In this document: positions 30,814 through 38,689 of the stretch, piece after piece
Numbering within the stretch: the first letter of the stretch is position 1
Layout of the letters: every line of letters begins with the position of its first letter
Assembly: GCF_033063295.1 (NCBI RefSeq)
Contig: NZ_JAWJZH010000001.1
Span: 2,294,001 to 2,358,000 of the forward strand
DNA length: 64,000 bases
Direction of reading: 5' to 3'
From: Nitrosomonas sp. Is35
GTDB lineage: Bacteria > Pseudomonadota > Gammaproteobacteria > Burkholderiales > Nitrosomonadaceae
Made by a program: the position numbers and the translations under genes
Notes under the pieces: generated by a model
The model's database searches: none
What the model was told of the DNA's origin: nothing
What the model saw: the letters and a program-made list of their open reading frames with translations, nothing else

Positions 30814-32169
30814 TCAATTCGATTTGTTATGCAGTGCGAGCTTTTGCTCTAAATAGTGAATCGAAGCGCCGCCGCGCAAGAAGGAGGCATCATTGAGCAA
30901 ATCCCGGTGCAGCGGGATATTCGTTTTGATACCGGTAATCACCATTTCAGACAAGGCGATGCGCATACGGGCAATCGCCTGCTCGCGTGTATCACCGTAC
31001 GTAATGATCTTGCCGATCATGGAATCGTAATACGGCGGCACCATGTAATTGTGATAAACATGCGAATCCACACGTACGCCCGGTCCGCCCGGCGCGTGAT
31101 ACTGCGTAATGCGCCCAGCCGATGGCGTTAATTTGTAAGCGTCTTCGGCATTGATACGGCACTCGATCGCGTGCCCTTTCATGACGATATCTTTCTGCTT
31201 CACCGGCAGCACAATACCCGCTGCAACGTTGATTTGCGCTTGCACCAGATCGATGCCGGTCACCGCTTCGGTCACCGGGTGCTCCACTTGCAGCCGCGTA
31301 TTCATTTCAATGAAATAAAATTCATTGTTTTCATAGAGAAATTCAAATGTGCCGACACCGCGGTATTTGATGCGGCGGCAAGCCTCCGCGCAACGCTCGC
31401 CGATTTTGTCGCGTAATTTTTCCGGTATGCCGGGCGCTGGCGCTTCTTCGAGAATCTTTTGATGGCGGCGCTGCATGGAACAATCCCGCTCTCCCAGATG
31501 CACGGCATTGCCGTACTCATCAACCAACAATTGAAACTCGATATGGCGTGGGTTTTCCAGAAATTTTTCCGCGTAAACTACCGGATTACCAAAGGCTGTT
31601 TGCGCCTCATTACGTGTCACGATGATCGCATTGGATAACGCAGCCTCGGTATGCACCACCCGCATGCCGCGCCCGCCACCGCCACCCGCAGCTTTAATGA
31701 TGACCGGGTAGCCGATCTCGCGCACGATCTTTTTGATCTCATCGATATCTTCCGGTAATGCGCCATCTGATCCGGGAACACAAGGCACACCGGCTTTTTT
31801 CATGGCATTCTTCGCGCTGACTTTATCACCCATCAAGCGGATGGTTTCCGGGCGCGGACCAATAAATACAAACCCGCTTTTCTCCACACGCTCGGCAAAA
31901 TCCGCATTTTCGGATAAAAATCCATAACCGGGATGAATCGCTTCGGCGTCGGTTACTTCAGCCGCGCTGATAATCGCCGGCACGTTTAAATAACTGTGCG
32001 TTGCCGCAGCCGGACCGATACAAACCGATTCGTCGGCCAGCATGACGTATTTCGCTTCGGCATCCGCTTCGGAATGTACCGCCACCGTCTTGATACCCAA
32101 CGCACGGCAGGCGCGCTGTATCCGCAAAGCGATTTCGCCGCGATTAGCAATAAGAATTTTCTCAAACAT
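30814..32169 (-). CDS. accC: acetyl-CoA carboxylase, biotin carboxylase subunit
   Basis: 451 residues. ATP-dependent carboxylation of the biotin on AccB, the first step of fatty acid synthesis. Starts [16 protein letters not shown]; the ATP-grasp loop is [14 protein letters not shown] and the catalytic/bicarbonate region is [16 protein letters not shown]. An upstream in-frame extension of 41 codons exists, but it overlaps accB; the internal ATG gives the family N-terminus and normal length (AccC is about 450). It follows accB by 25 bases. Confidence 0.98.
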   Translation of the reverse strand: MFEKILIANRGEIALRIQRACRALGIKTVAVHSEADAEAKYVMLADESVCIGPAAATHSYLNVPAIISAAEVTDAEAIHPGYGFLSENADFAERVEKSGFVFIGPRPETIRLMGDKVSAKNAMKKAGVPCVPGSDGALPEDIDEIKKIVREIGYPVIIKAAGGGGGRGMRVVHTEAALSNAIIVTRNEAQTAFGNPVVYAEKFLENPRHIEFQLLVDEYGNAVHLGERDCSMQRRHQKILEEAPAPGIPEKLRDKIGERCAEACRRIKYRGVGTFEFLYENNEFYFIEMNTRLQVEHPVTEAVTGIDLVQAQINVAAGIVLPVKQKDIVMKGHAIECRINAEDAYKLTPSAGRITQYHAPGGPGVRVDSHVYHNYMVPPYYDSMIGKIITYGDTREQAIARMRIALSEMVITGIKTNIPLHRDLLNDASFLRGGASIHYLEQKLALHNKSN

Positions 32170-32194
32170 AGTGATCTGGCCTTTATTCAGACGA

Positions 32195-32686
32195 TCATTG
32201 GATAACGAATAAAGGCTCGCCGTATTCGACCGGTTGACCATTTTCCAGCAGGATTGCTTTAACAACCCCGCCTTTATCGGCCTCAATTTCATTCAGCAGC
32301 TTCATGGCTTCAATGATGCACAAAGTATCGCCTTCCTTGACTCTTTGCCCGACTTCCACAAATGCGTTCGCACCGGGAGATGGCGCACGGTAGAAGGTGC
32401 CGACCATCGGAGACTTGACGACGTGGCCATCGGGTAGCGCGCTCTTATCGGAACCATTGCTGTCACCGGTTTTCGCATCGCCGTTTTTATCTCCATCCGG
32501 CGCCGCTGCAGGCAATTGCTGTTGAACCGGCGCCATCACTGGCGGCATGAACGCATAATTTTGCACGCCGGAGCCGGACTTACTGATACGAACCTTTTCT
32601 TCGCCTTCGGTAATTTCCAGTTCCGCAATACTTGATTCTTCAACCAGCTCGATGAGCTTCTTAAGCTTTCTTAAATCCATTTTCAA
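32195..32686 (-). CDS. accB: acetyl-CoA carboxylase, biotin carboxyl carrier protein
   Basis: 163 residues. N-terminal domain ([23 protein letters not shown]), a Pro/Ala/Asp-rich flexible linker (about 55-90), and a C-terminal biotinyl domain with the [12 protein letters not shown] motif; the biotinylated lysine is residue 129. It carries carboxybiotin between AccC and the carboxyltransferase. First gene of accB-accC; aroQ lies 124 bases upstream. Confidence 0.98.
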   Translation of the reverse strand: MKMDLRKLKKLIELVEESSIAELEITEGEEKVRISKSGSGVQNYAFMPPVMAPVQQQLPAAAPDGDKNGDAKTGDSNGSDKSALPDGHVVKSPMVGTFYRAPSPGANAFVEVGQRVKEGDTLCIIEAMKLLNEIEADKGGVVKAILLENGQPVEYGEPLFVIQ

Positions 32687-32810
32687 TCTCCCGAGACTAC
32701 GCCTCGTTTAAAGGTAGTGTTATAACTAGAAAACAAAATACTGCGTGTAAAAATGCGCAAAATTGCGGCAACGTAAAAAGAATTTCACCTGATGCATCGA
32801 ATGTGACCGG

Positions 32811-33266
32811 TTAATGAGATGTCATTGCGTATTCCAGCGCAAGTTCATAGCCCTTGGCGCCCAAACCACTGATGACACCAACCGCCAGATCCGAGAAATA
32901 GGATTGCTGCCGGAAAGACTCACGGGCATAAACATTCGATAAATGCACTTCGATAAAAGGCCGTTTCACAGCAGCCAGCGCATCGCGCAATGCCACACTG
33001 GTATGCGTATACGCAGCTGGATTAATAATTATAAAATCCGTCCCGTCATGCAGGGTTTGCTGAATCCGGTCGATCAACGCGAATTCAGCATTACTTTGAA
33101 AAAAATCCAGATGAATGCCTTGATTTTCGGCTAATTTGCTTAAGTTTCTGTTAATATCTTGCAATGTAGTAGCGCCATAAATCTCCGGCTCACGAAGCCC
33201 CAGTAAATTCAAATTCGGGCCATGCACGATTAAAATATTTTGCACTTTTACATTTTTGGAATCCAT
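32811..33266 (-). CDS. aroQ: type II 3-dehydroquinate dehydratase
   Basis: 151 residues. Third step of the shikimate pathway. Family signatures: [21 protein letters not shown] (with the flexible lid Tyr and Arg), [18 protein letters not shown] (catalytic His region) and [16 protein letters not shown]. The start was moved 44 codons inward to MDSKNVKV, since the longer frame would add a non-family hydrophobic leader; no strong ribosome site is present at either. Gene order aroQ-accB-accC is standard in this group. Confidence 0.96.
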   Translation of the reverse strand: MDSKNVKVQNILIVHGPNLNLLGLREPEIYGATTLQDINRNLSKLAENQGIHLDFFQSNAEFALIDRIQQTLHDGTDFIIINPAAYTHTSVALRDALAAVKRPFIEVHLSNVYARESFRQQSYFSDLAVGVISGLGAKGYELALEYAMTSH

Positions 33267-33423
33267 CAGATAATTATGGACTCTTATAGTAAAAATGTAC
33301 AGATTTTTGGCGAAATTCGCCGAACTTAGACGAAATTTAGTCAAAAAATACTGAATGGGATTGCGCAATAAACAGTATCCAACGAAGAAAAAACACAAAC
33401 AATTGAATTCAACTCTTTATCAT

Positions 33424-33452
33424 TTGCCCGTAATTCCCCAACCATCTATAAT
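33424..33452 (+). promoter_or_regulatory. promoter of tRNA-Thr
   Basis: TTGCCC (33424-33429), a 17-base spacer and a perfect TATAAT (33447-33452), ending 21 bases ahead of the mature tRNA 5' end. A strong sigma-70 type promoter. Confidence 0.82.
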
Positions 33453-33473
33453 ACGCCGCTTGATTTAAGCAAG

Positions 33474-33549
<76 letters not shown>

Positions 33550-33583
33550 ATAAATTAATAAGTTACAATAATAAGTCTGCCTA

Positions 33584-34348
33584 TCATTTGCGAATACATC
33601 TAATGACCAGGAAACGAGGAAATTCCCAGAGTGCAGGGTATTTCAATTCAATTTCTTTCTGAGGCATAGGCTCAGTTAAATGATCAATCTCAAATCCGGA
33701 TTTACGCAACTCTTTTAAGTAAAGATTAATCGGTCTATGGAAATGGGTGGTTACCCCAACCACTTCTTCATCTGAAGAGACACGAAAAGGTGCCTCAATG
33801 GCAATCTCTTCATCATATTTAAACCAATCATACTTATCGTATCCCCAGTAAGTTGGCCAAAACCAAGGATGAGAAATTGAAAAAACTAGATGCCCACCGG
33901 GAAGAATAATTTTTGAGAAAGCATTTATACATTGCTTAAGATTTTTTACATCTTGTAAAAGCATATTTGCAACCAACAATGAAAATGTTGGTTGCGCTAT
34001 TTTCTTAGTATAGGCTTCAATCGTTCCGTATGAGTATTTAATATTATCCGGTTTGTTTGTACTTGAATTTGCAATTCTAATGTTCACGCGACTCATATCT
34101 ATTCCAACCACCTGTCTAGATGATTTTGCGATTCTCTCTGTTAAGACACCAGATCCGCACCCCGCATCCAGAACAAGATCCTTATTAGCTAGTTCTATCA
34201 GTTTTAATATTGTAGGCATTAGAACAAATTGAAAACTCAAGTCTTTACCTGAACGCAACTGTTTATTACGAGCTTGAGCAACTGCATCCCACTGATGAGA
34301 CAAGTCACGATTACTTATTGGAAATGCTTTTTTTGGAAGAATCTTCAT
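33584..34348 (-). CDS. class I SAM-dependent methyltransferase
   Basis: 254 residues. Rossmann methyltransferase with motif I LVLDAGCGSGVLTERIA and following acidic residue in VVGIDMSRVNI; post-motif LLVANMLLQDV and LPGGHLVFSISHPWF. Substrate unknown; the overall layout is like small-molecule (UbiE/Coq5-like) methyltransferases. The ATG at 34348 is preferred over a TTG one codon earlier. It lies 49 bases after the end of the interrupted membrane gene and could have formed an operon with it. Lower GC than the housekeeping genes fits acquisition by transfer. Confidence 0.82.
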   Translation of the reverse strand: MKILPKKAFPISNRDLSHQWDAVAQARNKQLRSGKDLSFQFVLMPTILKLIELANKDLVLDAGCGSGVLTERIAKSSRQVVGIDMSRVNIRIANSSTNKPDNIKYSYGTIEAYTKKIAQPTFSLLVANMLLQDVKNLKQCINAFSKIILPGGHLVFSISHPWFWPTYWGYDKYDWFKYDEEIAIEAPFRVSSDEEVVGVTTHFHRPINLYLKELRKSGFEIDHLTEPMPQKEIELKYPALWEFPRFLVIRCIRK

Positions 34349-34480
34349 CAAAGATACATTGAAAAAAATTTTGCTGACACAATTGAAAGACCTGAAATCA
34401 TGACAATAAGTTTTTCAGGGAAAAGTTTGGCTTAACAGGCTGGGATGAATGTTCCGCAAGTTGAACAAATGTTTCAACTA

Positions 34481-35284
34481 GGGCCTGTTAACACAATCTG
34501 ATTGCTTCGACGATGAGAGCGAAGTGGATAAAGGAGATGAAGACGACATCGAGCTTATCGAACCTGGAGAAGATGCGGCGAAATCCCTTGAGCCTTCTGA
34601 ACAATCGTTCGATCTCGTTGCGTTTTTTGTACATGGCACGGTTGTATTCCCAGGGTGACAAGCGATTTGCTTTGGGCGGAACAACCGGGATGTAACCCAA
34701 ATCTAGTGCCAGTTGCCGGGTTTGGTCGCCCTCATAAGCACGATCCATCAGCAGGTAGGTGGGCGTATTGACGGGACCGAGGGAAAGCAAAAGCTGCCTG
34801 CCCTCTGGCGCATCGTGGGCGTGACCGGGCGAGAGGGCAAAGCCTATGGTTGTTCTGGAATCTGCGGCAACCAGATGAATTTTGGTGGTCCATCCACCTC
34901 GAGATTTTCCGATGGATTGGGGGCCGTTTTTTTTAACGCACCCGTACCGTCGGGATGGACTTTGATGCTGGTGCTGTCCAGCGAAACAGTTTCAATACGG
35001 ATACGGATGATTTGCTGATGCTGAAGTTGCCCAAATACATGGCTCAGTACACCACTCTTTGCCCAGCGATTCATGCGGGTATAGATGGTATGCCAGTTGC
35101 CGAATCGCTTGGGCAGTCCTCGCCACTTGCAGCCATGCTCGGCAACGTAAAGAATGGCATTGAGAACTTGCAGATTGGAATGGCTGACGTTGCCACGCTG
35201 ACGCGGCAGGCAGTGCTCGATCTGTTGATATTGAGTTTCGGTGATTTCCATCACCAAATTATATCAAATAGCGTTAACAGGCCC
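34481..35284 (-). mobile_element. IS5-family element (IS427-like), 804 bp
   Basis: Perfect 12-bp terminal inverted repeats, GGGCCTGTTAAC and GTTAACAGGCCC, extend to 14 bp with one mismatch. Flanked by TA on both sides (34479-34480 and 35285-35286), the target duplication usual for this group. Carries one transposase in two overlapping frames. Removing the element with one TA restores an open frame in the host gene, which proves the boundaries. Confidence 0.95.
34488..35251 (-). CDS. IS427-type transposase, expressed by minus-one frameshift
   Basis: Frame A (35251 to 34844) encodes an N-terminal HTH-like part and the first catalytic Asp (LDSTSIKVHPDG). A run of eight A at 34927-34934 (minus-strand sense) is a slippery site; shifting back one base gives NGPQSIGKSRGGWTTKIHL and continues through HDAPEGRQLL to frame B, which has the second Asp (LMDRAYEGD) and the catalytic Glu (KKRNEIERLFRRLKG). 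The joined product is about 254 residues, normal for the group. Without slippage a short product ends at 34844. The element therefore appears intact and may still be active. Confidence 0.9.
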
Positions 35285-35864
35285 TAGATCGACAATGGCT
35301 TTATTAGAATCATTAAACTCATCAATCAAGTGCTCTCCATTAGAGGAATACCCTATAAGAACCCTGCTTCCCGTTTTTTCATAATCCAATACAGTAAAGC
35401 GAGATTTTGGCTTATAGCCTGAGAATTTCTGATAAGTTCTCACTTCGGCACCTTCATTGGCTAATTTTTGTGCAATAGAAGTTATTGATTGAACAAACAG
35501 AACTAGTTCTTTTGAATTTGCTTTTTGCAAAAGTAGTTTCTCGGCTTCACTGCCGGAAGTGATCCAGCTAATATCCCTAGAAAATATGGCAACCCTTCCA
35601 GCCTTCTTTAATTGCTCACATAAAAAAACAGCAATTTTAGGATCATTGGATTCAAAGCGTTTTCGGTCAAGTAATTCATGTTTAATGTCAGAAACAATAA
35701 AAAAAGTCACAATACCAATGGTCAAAAGTAACCCAAAATTAATACCTAAACTACCGAAACTATTGGTGCTGAAATCAATAACAGACACGCAAGTAACAAT
35801 TGCACCAATCGCACCAATCAAGCGACTACTCAAGTTAATATATTCCTTTTTCATAATCCTAAGA

Positions 35865-36738
35865 TGTAAGAAATCTCAGGGTTGTTTACAGAGAGGTTGA
35901 TTGAAATAAGCGTGAAGTATTTCATAAGGGGTAGCATTATTCAAACTCTTATGAGGTTTGACGGTATTGTAGAAGTTAATGAAACGGGAAAGCAGAATGC
36001 GCCGATCGGCGCAGTCTTTAAAGGAAATCTGGCTGTGCCACATATCCATCAGGGTGCGGATGACTCGTTCGGCTTTGCCATTGGTTTGCGGACGATTGAT
36101 GCGGGTAAACTTCTGTCCGATACCGTGTTGTGTGCAAGCTTTGCCGAAAGCATGGCCGTCAGTTCCTTTAAATTCCTTGCCGTTATCGGAATAAGCGCAG
36201 TCGATCTGATACGGACATTGGGCAATGACAGTGTCTATGAGAAAGCGAGCTGCGCTGTGTTGAGTTTTATCGGGAAAAATATCGGCATACAGCTCCCTGG
36301 AAAAATCATCGATGGCCACAAACAGGTACTCGCGAGGTTCATTGGCGGATTGCCCTTTCAACAAGGAAAGCCGCTTGGTATCAAAGTGAACAAGCTCACC
36401 TGGGTAAGACTTGTTATAGCGTTTGGCTTCACGCTTGAGCCGTTCCTGGATGGCTTGTTCGACCTTAGCCAGGCGCTTAAGACCGTATTGCAACGTCTTG
36501 AACCGCTGATTGGTGCTGTCACGCGGCGTAAATTCCTGCAGTCTCGCGCGTTTCAGTACATCATAAATCGTTGGCCGGCTGACATGAAAGCGTTCCGCCA
36601 AATGCGCCACCTTCCACAGCCGGGTTTGATAAAGCCGCCAGATTTCCTGACGATCTAATAAAGTTAATCGGGTGCGTTTGTGTATGTTCATCTACAGTAT
36701 TCTCCCAAATACTGTAAACAACGCTAGTAATTCTTACA
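35865..36738 (-). mobile_element. IS481-like element, 874 bp
   Basis: 27-bp imperfect inverted ends (22 of 27 match), beginning TGTAAGAA on each side and ending GTTGTTTACAG at the inner edge (35865-35891 and 36712-36738). Flanked by a 7-bp direct repeat, CCTAAGA, at 35858-35864 and 36739-36745. TGT...ACA termini fit the IS481/IS3 type. It inserted directly upstream of the split membrane gene. Confidence 0.93.
35876..36691 (-). CDS. IS481-like transposase
   Basis: 271 residues. N-terminal helix-turn-helix (LDRQEIWRLYQTRLWKVAHL, then RFHVSRPTIYDVLKRA) followed by a retroviral-type integrase core: first Asp in VHFDTKRLS, second Asp in CAYSDNGKEFKG and Glu in RPQTNGKAERVIRTL. The C-terminus reads INFYNTVKPHKSLNNATPYE as in IS481 and IS3 enzymes. 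The frame is complete, and its TGA lies inside the left inverted repeat. Nothing suggests damage. Confidence 0.9.
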   Translation of the reverse strand: MNIHKRTRLTLLDRQEIWRLYQTRLWKVAHLAERFHVSRPTIYDVLKRARLQEFTPRDSTNQRFKTLQYGLKRLAKVEQAIQERLKREAKRYNKSYPGELVHFDTKRLSLLKGQSANEPREYLFVAIDDFSRELYADIFPDKTQHSAARFLIDTVIAQCPYQIDCAYSDNGKEFKGTDGHAFGKACTQHGIGQKFTRINRPQTNGKAERVIRTLMDMWHSQISFKDCADRRILLSRFINFYNTVKPHKSLNNATPYEILHAYFNQPLCKQP

Positions 36739-36900
36739 CCTAAGAAAATAATTTAAAAACTCAGACTAGCAGGAAATTCCTATTTCGCAAATGTACTTTG
36801 CATAGATCCTTGATTTAAGAAATACGTTAGCGCAGAAATTATTTCATAGTAATAACAGAGCACATACTCCGTGTCAGATTTAATTTATTTCGTACAGTTA

Positions 36901-37241
36901 TTAACAGAACTCGAACTCCAAGGTGGTATTGATAAGTATGATTTCCTTCAGTACATCGGGGTGGCGTTCAAGAATAACAATCAATGTTTGCTGCATCGTT
37001 GGGATTACGGCGACGTTGTTCCCAATCGCGCAAGGTGCGCACTGACACGCCAAACAATCTGGCAAATTCTACTTCGGATAGCTCTGATTTTTTCGTGCCG
37101 ATATGAGAGGTGACATGACGACGCGTCCCTTCCCCGCTTTCATTTGACGGCCAGATTCCAGTAATTCAGCGCTTAAATCTCCCGGCTGCTTCCCCAGGCT
37201 TCCAGCTCCTTATCGGCTAGCGGTTGCTTCCTTAATGTCAT
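36901..37241 (-). pseudogene. broken helix-turn-helix antitoxin gene (HigA/NadS-like)
   Basis: Reading the minus strand needs at least three frames. From an ATG at 37241 MTLRKQPLADKELEAWG runs to a stop; a second frame carries DLSAELLESGRQMKAGKG; a third carries KSELSEVEFARLFGVSVRTL followed by RDWEQRRRNP, a classic Xre helix-turn-helix of antitoxins; and the last part, TLIVILERHPDVLKEI, needs another shift before the TAA at 36901. Order and content match the antitoxin that follows a HigB/RelE-type toxin, so this is a frameshifted remnant. A short frame on the plus strand here is a shadow. Confidence 0.78.
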
Positions 37242-37275
37242 GTATTGCGTTTACAATCGATTATGTCTGTAAATT

Positions 37276-37608
37276 TTATGTAGTCTCAGAGATGGCTGCG
37301 TGCACTCGCTCAAGCATTTTGCTGGTTATGTTGTTGCGGCGCTCAATTTGGCTGACATAGGCTTGACTGACACCAAGACGCTGGGCCAACTGCTCTTGTG
37401 TAATGCCTGCCCTGGTGCGTGCTAAGGCGACGGGATTATCGACGTAATCCTCAAGCACGAACGGTTCATAGGTTTGTTCGTCACCCTGATTTGCTTGGCA
37501 AGCCGCCAATTCGTTTTCGATTTGATCTTTCAGAACGCGATAAACCGCGATTGGTAACAAAACATATTCATCTTTACCTTGGATGGATTTGATTTTTTGC
37601 AGTGTCAT
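37276..37608 (-). CDS. Xre-family antitoxin
   Basis: 110 residues. The N-terminal half (SIQGKDEYVLLPIAVYRVL) is a toxin-facing segment of the kind seen in antitoxins paired with RelE-type toxins; the C-terminal half is a Cro/CI helix-turn-helix (TRAGITQEQLAQRLGVSQAY followed by VSQIERRNNI). Its ATG overlaps the TGA of the toxin remnant just upstream (ATGA), the usual toxin-first arrangement. The gene is open throughout, so an antitoxin has outlived its toxin and could act as an orphan regulator. Confidence 0.88.
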   Translation of the reverse strand: MTLQKIKSIQGKDEYVLLPIAVYRVLKDQIENELAACQANQGDEQTYEPFVLEDYVDNPVALARTRAGITQEQLAQRLGVSQAYVSQIERRNNITSKMLERVHAAISETT

Positions 37609-37703
37609 TTGTAAGCATCTTCACGCGATTTGATTTTCTCAATCGCAATAATTCTAACAACATCATGCCATTCAAAAATGATGCGCCAGTTACCCACTCT
37701 CAT
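37605..37703 (-). pseudogene. 3' remnant of a RelE/ParE-type toxin gene
   Basis: The 32 codons read MRVGNWRIIFEWHDVVRIIA and end EDAYK, the C-terminal strands of RelE-fold toxins (usual pattern RVGDWRVIFE...REVYK). In-frame stops lie directly upstream, and what looks like the preceding segment (LSKHLKIMLYES) is in a different frame, so the toxin is truncated or frameshifted. The TGA overlaps the antitoxin ATG by four bases. Confidence 0.75.
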
Positions 37704-37833
37704 AAAGCATTATTTTCAAATGTTTTGATAGACCAGAAAGTTTCCAACGATGATTGAAAATCTATGAATAAAAATACCGTGCGAGATTAAATTATTTTAA
37801 TAATGTCTTATTCTATAAAACAAAATCATTATA

Positions 37834-37872
37834 TGTGAATTTTTCATCAATAATATGTGAACTTTTTGTGAA
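37834..37872 (+). promoter_or_regulatory. phased TGTGAA repeats before the small membrane gene
   Basis: TGTGAA occurs at 37834, 37856 and 37867, separated by 22 and 11 bases, i.e. whole helical turns, in a very A/T-rich stretch 65-100 bases ahead of the gene at 37937. This layout suggests an operator for a cooperative regulator or a curved-DNA activator site; the protein is unknown. Confidence 0.4.
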
Positions 37873-37936
37873 TTATTGAATCTTAATATTCGTAAACTTT
37901 TGATAACTTCAATAAACTTTCATTTAGGAGATAAAA

Positions 37937-38179
37937 ATGAAAACAAGTCAAAGCCTTTTGAGCGCAGCTGTAAAAACTACTTTCGTTTTATTCGGTGTTT
38001 TACCGCTGATTGGACTTATCACATTTGGTGATTTGCATTCGTTCTCAGTCATGCAGTCTGAAATAAGCTGGTTAGAAATTGATCTCATGTTGGGGGCAGT
38101 ATTCTTTGTAAGCTATCTTTTAATTGGAAGTGTATCGAAAAGTAAAACGCGCCTTCCGATGAAAAAAATATATGCCTAA
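37937..38179 (+). CDS. small two-helix membrane protein, 80 residues
   Basis: A well-formed TTAGGAG lies six bases from the ATG. The product has two predicted membrane helices (about 12-32, VKTTFVLFGVLPLIGLITFG, and 47-65, IDLMLGAVFFVSYLLIGSV) and a basic C-terminus (KSKTRLPMKKIYA). Family unrecognised. It is monocistronic, with its own upstream repeats and a strong terminator directly after, so it is very likely expressed. Confidence 0.72.
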   Translation: MKTSQSLLSAAVKTTFVLFGVLPLIGLITFGDLHSFSVMQSEISWLEIDLMLGAVFFVSYLLIGSVSKSKTRLPMKKIYA

Positions 38180-38207
38180 ACTGTAAGCTCTTTACCTGCC
38201 TGCCTAT

Positions 38208-38242
38208 AAGGTCAATGTTTTTTTAGACATTGACCTTTTTTA
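38208..38242 (+). terminator. rho-independent terminator
   Basis: AAGGTCAATGT and ACATTGACCTT form a perfect 11-bp stem around a T-rich loop, followed by a run of T. It lies 29 bases past the small membrane gene. Confidence 0.9.
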
Positions 38243-38689
38243 TTTATAAAGTCAGCAGAAATCAAAAGTGTCGAATTAAGAAATCATCTCTGGCAGAGCC
38301 GAGGAAAGAAGAATGCCTTGGTGTGCCATCGAACCCAATCGCTCAGACTCCTTCCAGCGGCAACATTTTCAAAACCAAACAACTGCCATCATTCTGTGGA
38401 TTCACATAGTTTCATTCTTACCGGCGATGCAGATTAACTTGCTGTGTGCAGTAGCAACATCGCGCATCTGGTTTCCGGCAATTTTACTGTCAATTTCAGC
38501 TTACCCTAACGATGAGCAAACGATCGCATACCGGATAAATTAGCGCTCAGCAAAACTCCTTTACACATTAAGTCGGGACAGCTTCCAGTGTTGGCAATCG
38601 GATTGAAAAGATTTTATGATATTATTCGAGCCCGATTGAGGGTTAATCCCATTGAATCGTAACTAATTGTTTAAATAAAGGTAGCATGT
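38243..38689. other. intergenic stretch without a supported gene
   Basis: About 450 bases separate the accessory patch from the permease gene. A 76-codon frame at 38313 has no ribosome site, no recognisable motif and Trp/His/Cys-rich composition unlike real genes. A TTGAAA and a TATGAT-like pair around 38602-38625 could be a permease promoter, but this is weak. Confidence 0.4.

Larger units (their letters stand above)
34398..35854 (-). pseudogene. membrane-anchored protein gene, split by an IS
   Basis: The 5' part (35285-35854) encodes two N-terminal membrane helices (about 10-30 and 38-55) and a soluble domain with GRVAIFSRDISWI, ELVLFVQSITSIAQKLANEGAEV and SRFTVLDYEKTGSRVLIGY. This resembles the strand-helix pattern of phospholipase D-like or related folds, but no HKD motif is visible. 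The IS at 34481-35284 cuts it after residue 190; without the IS and one TA copy, the frame continues through VETFVQLAEHSSQPVK to a TGA at 34398-34400, giving 216 residues (651 bases, exactly in frame). The truncated reading ends in IS-derived residues. A second IS sits ten bases upstream of the start codon, so expression is doubtful. Confidence 0.85.

Noticed and set aside
35882..36658. 258-codon open frame on the plus strand
   Set aside because: It is antisense to the IS481-like transposase, whose frame is complete and carries the integrase motifs.
36871..37113. 80-codon plus-strand frame
   Set aside because: It overlaps the frameshifted helix-turn-helix remnant on the minus strand, whose translation shows clear family sequence; no ribosome site.
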